Under the pieces are notes generated by a model, which was not told the DNA's origin, made no database searches, and saw only the letters and a program-made list of their open reading frames with translations. A stretch of 64,000 nt of DNA, from positions 266,781 to 330,780 of the forward strand of contig JAHNEJ010003616.1 of assembly GCA_022559845.1 (NCBI GenBank), in the 5' to 3' direction. Numbering within the stretch: the first letter of the stretch is position 1; each line of letters begins with the position of its first letter. The position numbers and the translations under genes were made by a program. This DNA comes from Amorphophallus konjac (Eukaryota; Streptophyta; Magnoliopsida; Alismatales; Araceae). Below, one piece after another: positions 1-9,545 of the stretch.

Positions 1-1071
1 CTTACTGGTGTAGTAGATCGGCCTCTCGATTCCCGAGTCATTTCCGACCAGGACCGAGCTGACTGTGGATGGTGTTGCCGAGAGATAGAGCGGCAAGACT
101 TCGCCCGGAACGGGCTTCGAGAGCACCGGGGGCGAGGCCAGGAACTCCTTGAGCTCGGTGAACACTCTCTGGCATTCCTCATCCCATGCGAACGTAGCAG
201 ATGCCAATTTGGGCCCCCTCAAAAGTTTGAAGAAGGGCAAGCATCGTTCGGCCGCACGGGACAGGAAGCGGCTGAGAGCGGCGACACGCCCAGTTAGGCG
301 CTGGACGTCCTTGACGCAAGTGGGCAGGCGCATGTCTGGGATGGCCTGGACCTTGTCGGGGTTGGCTTCGATCCCGCGTTGAGTGACCAGGAAACCCAAG
401 AACATCTCAGATCTTACTCCGAAGGCGCACTTGGCAGGATTGAGCTTCATGTTGTACTTCAGAAGGGTGCCGAAGGTTTCGACGAGGTCGGTGAAGTGAT
501 CTTGGGCCTTGGAGGTCTTGACGAGCATGTACTCAATGTAAGCCTTGACGTTCCGACCTAACTGCTCCTCGAACATGTGATTGACCAGCCTTTGATACGT
601 AGCTACAGCGCTCTTCAACCCGAAAGGCATCCGGGTGTAGCAGTATACGCCGTAGTCGGTGATGAAGGCGGTCTTCTCGATATCTTCTAGATCCATTCTG
701 ATCTGATGATAACCTGAATAAGCGTCTAGGAAGCTGAGTATCTCGTTGCCCGAGGTTGAGTCAACCAATTGGTCGATGCTCGGTAACGGATAGCTGTCCT
801 TAGGAGTGGCCTTATTCAGATCGGTGAAGTCCACGCACATCCGCCATTTGCCCGAAGCTTTAGGTACCAGGACGACGTTGGCTAACCACGTCGGGTACAG
901 GACCGGTCTAAAAAGGCGAGTCTCTTGTCCCTTGGTGACCTGGGCCTTGATGATCGTCTGTTTCTCTGGTGCATGCTTCCTTCTGCGCTGTTGTACGGGC
1001 TTCACGGCGGGGTCGAGGTTGAGTTTGTGCATCACGGTCTCCTCTGGTATTCCAGGCAGTTGATCATCGGA
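1..1071 (-). pseudogene. Tat-lineage Ty3/gypsy reverse transcriptase and start of RNase H, cut by window edge
   Basis: Reading leftwards from the gag-PR frame, the same frame carries a reverse transcriptase. It has a VCVDFTDLNKATPKD-type palm entry near 840, FLDAYSGYHQIRMD near 720, TRMPFGLKSA near 620, and the thumb and connection (GIEANPDKVQAI) near 340. It ends in the first part of RNase H at the window edge. Known for the family: RT needs the aspartate of FLDAYSGYH and the pair in Y-x-D-D. Here the first aspartate is present, but the pair at about 526-540 reads YIEYM where family members have YVDDM, so both catalytic aspartates are gone. The frame is separated from gag-PR only by one TGA at 1074-1072. 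Inference: a dead copy whose integrase and left LTR lie outside the window. Confidence 0.85.
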
Positions 1072-3351
1072 TCAAGCGAAGACTCGGATGTACTCAGAAA
1101 GGAATTCTTTATATTGATGCTGAACCTTGGGCGGTAGGTCGGCTCCGATCCTTACTCCTAGGGTCAGGTCATCGTTTAGGAAAACCGTCAGTAATTCGCC
1201 ACCAGGCTCGGTGGTTGTGGTTTTATCCTCGACTCCCCGGGGACCCTTATCTTTCCTGTCCGGCCTTGTGGCTTCCACCGAGATATTGTAGCACATTCTG
1301 GCCGCGGCCTGGTTACCTCGGACTTCCCCCAACCCATTTTTGGTGGGGAACTTCATTTTTTGGTGATAGGTAGACGGTACGGCCTTTATTCGGCTGAGGA
1401 TTCCCCGGCCGAAGATGGCGTTGTACGCTATAATACCTTTAATCACTATGAAGTCCACCATGACCGTAATGGTTCTGGGTGGGGTGCCGAGGGTAACCGG
1501 CAGGCTTAGGGCTCCCTCGGGATAGGTGGCCAGGTCATTAAACCCGCAGAGGGGGGTTCGGACCGGGCGAAGCTTGGATGGATCTTCCCCCATCTTAAGG
1601 AAACAGTCATAAGACAACACATCAGGGGCACTCCCATTGTCTACTAGAATCCTACCTATGTTACAATGGTTTATTGTGGCTGAGATTACGAGGGCATCGT
1701 CATGCAGGGTGCTCAGCCCTTCCAGATCTCGGTCGGAGAAGACTATGACCTGGGGCTCACTCGGCGGGGCCTTGGGGGGCTCTATGGCTCGGCTCGCCCG
1801 CTCGGCACGACGCTTCCTTCCTCGGCTGCTGTCGCCTCCTGATGCTGTCCCTCCGGAGATGACGTTGATGTGGACCCCTCGGGAGACGTTGTCGATATCC
1901 TCTACGGCGCCTCGATCTTCCTTGCGCTCGGCTGTGAACTGAGCCAGGTGCCCCTGACGGATGAGGCGCTCGATCTCGTCCTGGAGCTGGTGGCAGTCAC
2001 CGGTGTGGTGCCCGTGATCGCTGTGGAACAAGCAATGCCTGTCGCGATTGCGGTTCTTCGACCTCATCGGCTCGGGCTGGCGGAGGAGTCCCGAGTCTTT
2101 GATATCTTCATAAATCTCATAGACCGGGGTAGCAAGTGGAGTGTAACGCTTGTACTTCCGCTTGCGCTCCCCATCACGGTCTCTCTTCTTTCCCGAGCTT
2201 GAATTTGGCTCGGAAGCCCGCTTCTTGTCCTCCTCCCGACCCAAGCCGGTTGCGTCTCGGCAAGCACTGAGCACTTCTTCGCACTCGGCGTGGCGCAGTG
2301 CCAGAGTCACTAGCTCGGCAAGGGTCGAGGGAGGGTGGAGGATAAGTTCATGGCAGAGATTCTCATCCCGGGTGCCCCCAGTCAGTGCGGTTGTGGCTGA
2401 GGCCACGTCCAGGCGGGAGATTCTCAGGGCTTCCGATTTGAATCGGTGAATATAAGCCCGGAGTCTTTCCCCTTGCGCCTGTTTGAGGGCTAGGAGCCCC
2501 GCTACCGACCTTGGGGGGGCACTTCCGGCGAAACTCTCTTTGAAGACTCTCCCAAATTGCTTGAAGTCTCGGATGGACCCGGGGGAGAGGGCCCGGAACC
2601 ATGCTTGAGCACCTTTGACCAGGGTGGTCACGAAGGCTCGACAGTTGATGGCGTCGGACACTCCGTGCAGGGTCATCAGAGCGTCGAAGCTGTCGTAATG
2701 ATCGGCCGGGTCGCCCTGGCCATCGTAGAGCTTGAAGGTCGGAATGGAGGTTCTGGGAGATACCTCTACCTTCAAGATGTACTCGTAGAATGGGGATTTC
2801 TCCTCGTCCTCCGGGAAAGAGATTTTCTGTAGGGCGCGGAGGGCGCGCTCCTGTTCTGCGAAGCGTCTCTCAAAATCTCGCAGCCGGAGGGATAGTTCCG
2901 GTTGCTGTCGTACCGTGGGGATGGGGGGAGCGTCTTGGCGATCTATGGGAACGTCAGCTTCTGGGTTTGGACGCCGCGCCCCCAGTTTTCCCCTTCTTGG
3001 TGTGGAGGAAGCCTCTTGCTCCGGAGGCGGAGCCTGCGAGGGTCCTCCAATCCTATTGCGGATGAGCTTCTGGCCGCGGAGAGTGAAGCGACCTCCGGTG
3101 GTGTGCTGGGACGTGTTTTCGTGGGGAGGGCTCCCTGACGGAGCGCGGGACCTTCGATCCCTAGCCGCCTGGGTCTTCATGAGTTCCACAAGGATATCTA
3201 GTTTCGCGTTGAGGGCTTGGAAGGCTTCGGCGCCACCGTCGGGGGGTAGCCCTACCTCCGCAGGAGGGGGTGGCGGTCCGTCGGCAGGGACGCTGGCGTT
3301 GGAGGGAGGGTTCTATGAGGCCCTAGAAGGGCCATCCCCCGCCGCTACCAT
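1072..3351 (-). pseudogene. Tat-lineage Ty3/gypsy gag-protease
   Basis: The long frame reads open from 3189 to 1072. The natural start is probably the ATG at 3351, in the same frame, which a TAG at 3315-3313 interrupts. In order: a proline-rich N-terminus, a helical capsid-like region (YDGQGDPADHYDSFDALM, then LLALKQAQGERLRAYIHRF), the single H/C-rich motif typical of Tat gags (CLFHSDHGHHTGDCHQL), and a retropepsin (ILVDNGSAPDVLSYDCF, with the catalytic D-N-G of Tat elements in place of DSG or DTG). A TGA at 1074-1072 stands where relatives have the tryptophan of VFAWS, so gag-PR is cut from RT. Gag packages the RNA and PR matures the polyprotein. The copy is disabled by at least two nonsense codons. 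Confidence 0.85.
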
Positions 3352-3419
3352 GGCCTTACCCCTGTCGCCGGCAGACCTCCTCCCTGAGCTCCTTCGCACC
3401 ATACTGGCTTTTCGTGCAT

Positions 3420-3437
3420 TTCCCACAGACGGCGCCA
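3420..3437 (-). other. primer binding site of the left Tat element
   Basis: The minus strand reads TGGCGCCGTCTGTGGGAA, the primer-site type common in Tat/Athila elements and unlike the TGGTATCAGAGC site used by the other elements in this window. It lies two bases inside a CA-ended LTR and 69 bases before the probable gag ATG, which fixes the 3' end of the LTR at 3440. Confidence 0.8.
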
Positions 3438-3439
3438 GA

Positions 3440-4208
3440 TGAAGAGGCGTGATCTCGCGCTGGTCCTGAGCGGGCTGAGGATCACCAGATCATGAACTGC
3501 AAGATAGGAAAATGGATCAGAGGGCTCAGGGGGAATCCCTGGGGCAAACCCTCCGATGCTTAAGTCAGTGGAGCTATGGTGGGAGCAATAGTAGGGAGGA
3601 GAGAGCTTGTACGCGAGATCCCTCTCCACCAGAAGGGTGAAGCGGGTCTTGCTCAGGAGTTTTGGGCATATGATTGCCTTTCTTGGCTTACCTTTAGCCG
3701 GAGGGCATCCTTGGTTTAAATAGTACACCGTCTCTTGGAGTCCTGCCAGCCAAGGGGTTTAAGGTGGGGGTTACGTCCTCATCGTGGGCTTTTATGGCCT
3801 TATCGTGGGAGCGTTATCATCGTGGGGAAGAAGAAATCCCTTGCCTTCCTGAATTTCTGCATGCTGCGGACTCGTAACGGCTGCAAAGATAAGCATTCGT
3901 CGGTCGTTCCAAGCACAGAGGGGCCAGCCCGATCCGGGCGATTGGCTTAGCTCGGTAAAAGATGGGTCGGATAGGCTAGCCTACGCTTCCTTCTCCCGGG
4001 CGGAGAGATGGCTCGGGCGCGGGCCTTTCTCATGACCTGACCGATGCTCGGGCCCTCCAAGCCTTAAAGCCGCCTAGGAGGGTTGTTTCCTCGAGCGTTG
4101 TTAATTGGGCTTTCTTCCCTAAGTGGGCCCTGTGGGCTGTCACTTGGGTGAGCTTGGCCTCATTGGGCCCTACCGGGCCTAGTTGGGCTGCTCTTTGAAT
4201 GGGCTGCA
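3440..4208 (-). repeat. 5' LTR of the left Tat element (outer end uncertain)
   Basis: The inner border (minus strand ending in CA at 3440) is set by the primer site. The outer border is a guess: the minus strand reads TGCAGCCC from about 4208, and beyond it the sequence changes to AT-rich copia-like DNA. The outer part is full of GGGCC, GGGCTG and GGGCCC words. No second LTR is in the window for comparison, and I found no target duplication. Confidence 0.5.
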
Positions 4209-4330
4209 GAAATCCCCCTCTCCATTACTAATTAATGTTTATCACATATTTTGTAAAAAACCAAAAGTTTCTTTAAAATTTGTAAACACCCAATTCACCC
4301 CCCTCTTGGGTGTCATTGATCGCGGGACTT
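4209..4330 (+). repeat. 3' fragment of a Ty1/copia (SIRE/Maximus-type) LTR
   Basis: The stretch around 4285-4320 (AACACCCAATTCACCCCCCT followed by TTGGGTGTC) is the usual 3' end of plant SIRE/Maximus copia LTRs, here on the plus strand. It sits between the Tat LTR and the broken end of Tekay element 1. No primer site or gag follows, so it is a scrap, perhaps what is left of the element into which the neighbours inserted. Confidence 0.55.
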
Positions 4331-6905
4331 CAGAATGTTCTCTTGAGATCTTGGTACATTTTTGTAGCACCGGGATGAATAGTGTACCTTGACCGATGTG
4401 CTTCCTCCAAGATTTTACCCTTGATAGTAGAACAATCGGGTATACAAGTTCTTCCTTTGAATAATAGCCTTCCATCATCAGCTAGAAGGAAATCTGGTCG
4501 TTAATCTAATTTCTCTTTAATTTCCACGATCAATGGATCATCATCTTATCGCTCCTTGATTTCTGAGAGTAACTCGGGTTGGAGTCGAATGTTTGCAATA
4601 AACACTCCGTCTTCCTTCTCCTACACATTGAGATTTAAATTTGCCATTTCTTCAAGTAGATGCCATTCTTTAACCATCATGCTCGATAATAAAGCTATCG
4701 GCTTCCGGCTAAGTGCATCAGCTACGACATTGCCTTTTCCGGGATGATTGTATAGAGAAGTCGAAATCCTTTAAATATTTCAACCACCGTCTTTGTCTCA
4801 TATTGAGCTCTTTTTGAGAGAATAAATATTTGAGACTCTTGTGATAAGAATACACCATAAAGGCTTCGCCATAGAGGTAATGTCGCCAGATCTTCAAAGC
4901 AAAGACCACAGATGCTAACTCTAGGTCATGTACGGGATAATTTTCCTCGTGCTTTTTCAATTGCCGTGAGGAATAAGCTATGACCTTGCCATGTTGCATT
5001 AATACACAGCCTAGGCCAATTCCAGATGCATCAGCATATACTTCAAATCCTCCTTCTTCCGTAGGTAATGTGAGAATAGGAGCAGTCGTCAGACAATACT
5101 TTAAAGTTTGAAAGCTTTTCTCGCATTTCTCGGACCGTATAAAAGGATTCTCCTTCCTTGTCAATCTTGTTAAAGATACTGTTATCTTGGAGAAGTCTTT
5201 GATAAATCTTCGGTAATATCCAGCCAATCCCAAGAAGCTTCGAATTTCCGTCACACTAGTAGGTCTTTCCCAGTTCTTTACGGCCTCGACCTTTGAAGGA
5301 TCGACGACGATAGCGTTCTAGGAAATTATGTGACCGAGAAAAGAAACTTCCTCCAACCAGAAATCACACTTACTTAATTTGGCATAAAGCTTGTGATCTC
5401 TTAATAATTGAAGGGCCTTCTCGAGATGTTCCTCATGTTCTTCCTTTGACTTGGAGTAGATCAAAATGTCATCGATAAAGATAACCACAAATTGATCGAG
5501 GCATGGCCTGAATGCGCTGTTCATTAATTGCATGAATGCGGAAGGCACATTTGTTAAGCCAAAGGGCATAACGGTGAACTCGTAATGTCCATACCTACTC
5601 TGAAATGCAGTCTTATGAATATCACATTCCTTGATTTTTAATTAATGATAACCAAATCGAAGATCAATCTTTGAGAAATATTGAGCTCTAGAAATATGGT
5701 CGAATAATTAATCAATTCTCGACAATGGATATTTATTCTTTATGGTAAGTTGATTCAATTGCCGATAATCAACACATAACCTCATCGAACCATCCTTCTT
5801 TTTAACAAAGAAGACCGGGGCTCCCCAAGGTGAAGTACTTGGTCGGATAAACCCCTTTTCCAATAACTCCAGTAGTTGTTCCTTTAACTCCTTCATTTTG
5901 ACGGCAGACATCCGATATGGAGCTTTAGAAACTGGTGCCGCTCCCGAAATTAAATCAATAGTGAAAACCAGTTCTCTCTCAGGAGGAATACCAGGCAACT
6001 CGTTCGAAAATACATCTGAATAATCCCGAACGATAGGAATGTCCTTTAGTATGGGTTCCGTGTACTCGGTCATAGTGATAGAAACTAAGAAACCGACACA
6101 ACCCTTCCTTAACAATTTCTCGGCTTTGAGGGCCGAAATGAGAGACAAGTGTTTGGAATGTCTGATACCAAAAAATATGAGGTTGGGGTAACCCATAAAA
6201 GTTACCGTACCCAACTTGCAATTGACACTAGCTCCATGTGTAGATAGCCAGTCGGCACCCAAAATAACATCATATCCTTCCATCTCCTTGCATACCAAAT
6301 CGGCGGGTAAGTTATAACCGCTAATTAGAATTTCCCTAGCAGGATAGAAATGTTTAATCTCCGTTCCCGTTGCAATAGGGGTAGTAATAGTGAGTGTAGA
6401 ATCTAATGGAACAGGCTTCATAGGTAAAAGACCAGCAAATCTTCTAGATATAAATGAATGCGTAGCTCCGGTGTCAAATAAGACAGAGGCAGGCTTGGAG
6501 TATATGAAAAGAGTACCTTCCACGACGCCTCCTTCCTCGGTAGGTTCCGCATCCATAAGAGCTTGAAGTCTTCCTTGTTTTTTGACAATAATAGGAAGCT
6601 TTGCCGGTGATGGAGCTTGCTCGTTGAGAAGAGGGCAATTCGCGATCCTATGCTCCCGACTCCCACATCGAAGACATGCACCGAGCTTTCTCCAACATTC
6701 CTCGACTTTGTGTCCGGGCTTCTCGAAATATTTGCATAGTTCTTTTGATGTTGTCGATATATGGACAATTTGCTTGTCAAAGGTTCTTGGCTTCTTGTCC
6801 CCTTGAAAATTACATCCACCTTTGTTGAAATTATGCCCGTCATTGGGCCTTTTCTTCCCGAAGGAAGGTTTGAAACTTCCGGCTCCCGTAAGTTGCTCTC
6901 TCTTG
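4331..6905 (-). pseudogene. Tekay/Del-like chromovirus 1: gag zinc knuckles, protease, RT, RNase H, start of integrase
   Basis: This is the left part of a minus-strand gypsy polyprotein whose gag lies at 14566-15207, beyond element A. Reading leftwards: zinc knuckles (the first has CKYF for CKYC, losing a Cys; the second, [14 protein letters not shown], is intact), retropepsin [15 protein letters not shown] near 6470, a linker ending [16 protein letters not shown] near 6240, and RT with [17 protein letters not shown] near 5740 and [11 protein letters not shown] near 5470, its catalytic pair intact. RNase H follows ([16 protein letters not shown] near 5030; [11 protein letters not shown] near 4710), then an integrase HHCC start (HRSRYTIHPGATKMYQDL near 4350). 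In-frame stops occur at about 5708, 5640 and 5318, and a one-base frameshift near 4750. The gene ends abruptly at about 4331, so the integrase core and 3' LTR are missing. Confidence 0.88.
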
Positions 6906-6910
6906 GCTTC
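6906..6910. other. target site duplication of element A, left copy (GCTTC)
   Basis: GCTTC directly before 6911 is repeated at 14561-14565 directly after the other LTR. Removing the insert and one copy restores a continuous Tekay 1 gag frame across the junction, which confirms the insertion borders. Confidence 0.95.
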
Positions 6911-9310
6911 TGATGTGAAACGGCTACGATCTAGTGCAGAATGACCCTTAGACCTATGCATCCACAAGCATACAAGTGAATATGAACCCTTGGACGTACT
7001 TCGCAACACAGTCTCAAAGCAAGCGATAATTGCAACGTTTTCAACACCACGCTCACACGCGTCCCCTTGGTGACTTGGTGATACCAAGAGAGGGTGATGG
7101 GACAAGACCCTAGCTGGTTAGGAACCAGCACCGCTATGTGTTAGCCCTCCCGCAAGTGTGGAGCCCGATTCGTGGGCGGCCGGGTGCCTTGGGGGCACTA
7201 GGACTCTCTTTCTCACTCATCCACGATGGCCACTCAAGGGTGGTGGCAACGGGACCGGGCACTCTCGTTCTAACCAGCGGATTGCAGCGTGAATATTAAA
7301 TAAGCAGAAAGACGAGGGAGCAAGGGTGAGAGAATACCTGACCGGCGTGAAGACGCCGATCCCGCTCGGAGACGAGGGCGAGCGAGGAAGTGTGTTCCCC
7401 GCACACTGCGCCGGTGACGCTTGAACCTGTTTATTACAATTACCACGTCCCACAAGTGGGGAAGAGGGATGAATTATTACACCAAACACTACCTCCACGC
7501 AGGGAGGGGCTTTAAGCCGGCCAGGCGGGGGATGGGAATCGGGTAAGAGCTAAGGACGGTGGACTGTGCTGTTCTGTCCGCTTGCTGAAGTTCTGACCCC
7601 TGATCGCTGTTCGGGGCGTAGTTCCCGCTCCAGAATTTTGCCGGTGACGTGGATGGTGGGGTTCTCTTCTTCACTGGACCCTGGTCGACTGTGAATTTTC
7701 TGAGAATTTTTTCTGGCCGCCGCTGACCGTGGTGGCGGTACGAACAGGGATGAAGATTCTGGTACTCTGATCAATCTGTCTGCAACAGCAGGTTGCCGGT
7801 GGTGCTGCGGCCGCTCCCAAGCTCCGATTCACGAACGGCGGGTGGCGTTGGAACCGTCTGGGGGTCTACTTTCCAGCAAATCTGGTCTCGATGTTGTCTG
7901 AGGTCGGTGGAGACGGGGAGGGCCAACAGAATGCTAACTGGTCGGAGCAGCCTGACTGGGACAGAACCGACTGACCTGTGAGAAAGAAGGGATAACTTCG
8001 TCCCTCGACCTCGGATGGCCGTTCCGCTTGCTGTTCCTGGTCCCAGACTTGAAGGGGAGAAAATTTGATGAAGAGACCCGTGTCAGATTCTGCCGCCGGC
8101 GGTCGTGGGAAGCTCCCTTCTCCGGCTCAAGTCCACTGCAGGTCTTGTCTTGCGCAGTCGGGGGAGAACCGCCACTGTGAACAGTCCCGAGCTCGGATCA
8201 ACGCGAAATCGCCTCGCCTGCGAAGTAGACCCCGAGCTCTTTCCGTGGATGGGGGTACGCCTTCAGAAGATGCCGGATGAGCCCCGAACAGACGTGATCT
8301 TCAGGGCCCTTTTCTGCTGCCAGCGAACTAACTAGAGAGGGGGGGTGAGGGGAGGGAGAGAGTGAAGTGAAAATGGAGGTCTTGGCTAGTGTTGGAGTTG
8401 TAGGGTGATGGCAGGAGGGGGAGGAGGTGTGAGGGTGGTGAGGAGGTCGGATCTGGTGTGGGGGATGGGGCAGGGGGGTGGAGAGGCCGAAGCTGGTGGG
8501 GGTGGGGGTGTGGTTCGGCCAAGGCAAGGAGGTAAGGTGTGGGAGATGGTGTTTGCGCAGCCAGCCAAGGGGGGGTGGCTTGGGTCGCACCAATGCCTTG
8601 AATGGGGTGTGGGGAAGTGGGAGGGATGCTTGGGGGAGAGGAAGGGGTGTATTGGAAGTAGGAAAGGTGTATGGGGAATGGGAAGGGTCACTTGGGAAGA
8701 GGGGGAAATGAATGGAGTTAATGGCCTAGGGGAGGTGAAGGGGTGGAGGGGGTGAGGTGGCAGCTGAGGTGGCAGGTGGGAGGGGAGGTGAAGGGGCTGG
8801 TTCGCCCAAGGTTGAGGGGGAGAGAGAGAGGAGGAGAGAGAGAAGGGGCCGGCCCCTTTAGGAGAGGGAGAGAGTGAATGCTTAGAGAGAGAGAGAGAAA
8901 GAGGGAGAGAAATCTCAATGTGGACTCAAATTATCAATTCTTCATTAACCTCTTCAAGTGGGGATTGGGGTCCTTATATAGGAGACCCACAATTTACATT
9001 AAGTCCTCACATTGTGGACTAATGACAGAAGATCAAGGGTCATGGGAAGGGGCGCCCATGGGCTTGGCCAATGACTTGGCCCAATAAGACATACTAGCCC
9101 ATTAACTCACTTGGCCACTTAATGAAGACCTTAGACTTAGGTAAATGACTAACTTACTTAGGTACTAGACTCAATAAGAGGGAAAATTACATAGATAAGA
9201 CTCAAGAAAATGAGAAAATTACATGGCTGGACTCAGAAAATGATGGCGAACAAAATGGCAAGCAATATGATCCTCGGAGAAATGTGAAGGGGTAATTGAT
9301 GTCCCCATCA
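6911..9310 (-). repeat. 3' LTR of element A (left, 2400 bp)
   Basis: It matches 12165-14560 over its whole length, including a hairpin-like CGGCGTGAAGACGCCG near 7343, a G-rich plus strand at 8334-8850, GA tracts at 8820-8910 and a TATA motif. Several short open frames inside it occur identically in the other LTR and are composition artefacts. Confidence 0.95.
8971..8982 (-). promoter_or_regulatory. TATA box in the LTR of element A
   Basis: The minus strand reads CCTATATAAGGA in both LTRs (the active 5' copy is at 14221-14232). Its orientation matches the element. Transcription would run into a C/CT-rich leader. Confidence 0.65.
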
Positions 9311-9545
9311 TACTCCCGGGGTGCGAAGGACTCGACTCCGTCGAGTAAAGACCGTCCCTGCTGCGATACTGCTCCAACAGGTCGGGCGCAAGCTGCTGGA
9401 GGTCTTCCCTACTCACCCAGGCGTCGTCCGAGGGTGGACGGCCCTTCCACCGGACCAAGTACCTCTCATGGACCTTGTTCCTCGTGCTGGTGGTCTGTTC
9501 ATCCAATATTCGCGCCACAGTATCACGCTGGTCCCTCAGGTTTTG
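9219..9545 (-). pseudogene. Chromodomain-like tail of the element A polyprotein (out of frame, runs into LTR)
   Basis: A frame overlapping the end of the 860-codon ORF reads RDQRDTVARILDEQ, then HERYLVRWKGRPPSDDAWV, then SREDLQQLAPDLLEQY. The Y-L-V-(R/K)-W-(K/R)-G pattern followed by a W-V/E strand and a helix is the chromodomain signature of plant chromoviruses, where it follows the integrase GPY/F module and may guide integration. Here it follows such a module directly, one frame away. A C-run (GGGGGG on the plus strand) near 9542 is a likely indel site. The frame continues through the polypurine region into the 3' LTR (SHPGSMMGTS). Element B keeps the equivalent segment in frame, so the break in A is probably mutational. 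Confidence 0.65.

Noticed and set aside
2915..3442. Plus-strand open frame of 175 codons opposite the Tat gag
   Set aside because: It is the shadow of the GC-rich gag and leader on the minus strand, with low-complexity Gly/Ala/Pro composition and no family resemblance.
8198..8918. Pro/His-rich and Gly-rich frames in the LTRs of element A (and at 13451-13964, and 50200-50943 in B)
   Set aside because: They arise from the G/C strand bias, occur in both LTRs and on both strands, and match no protein family.
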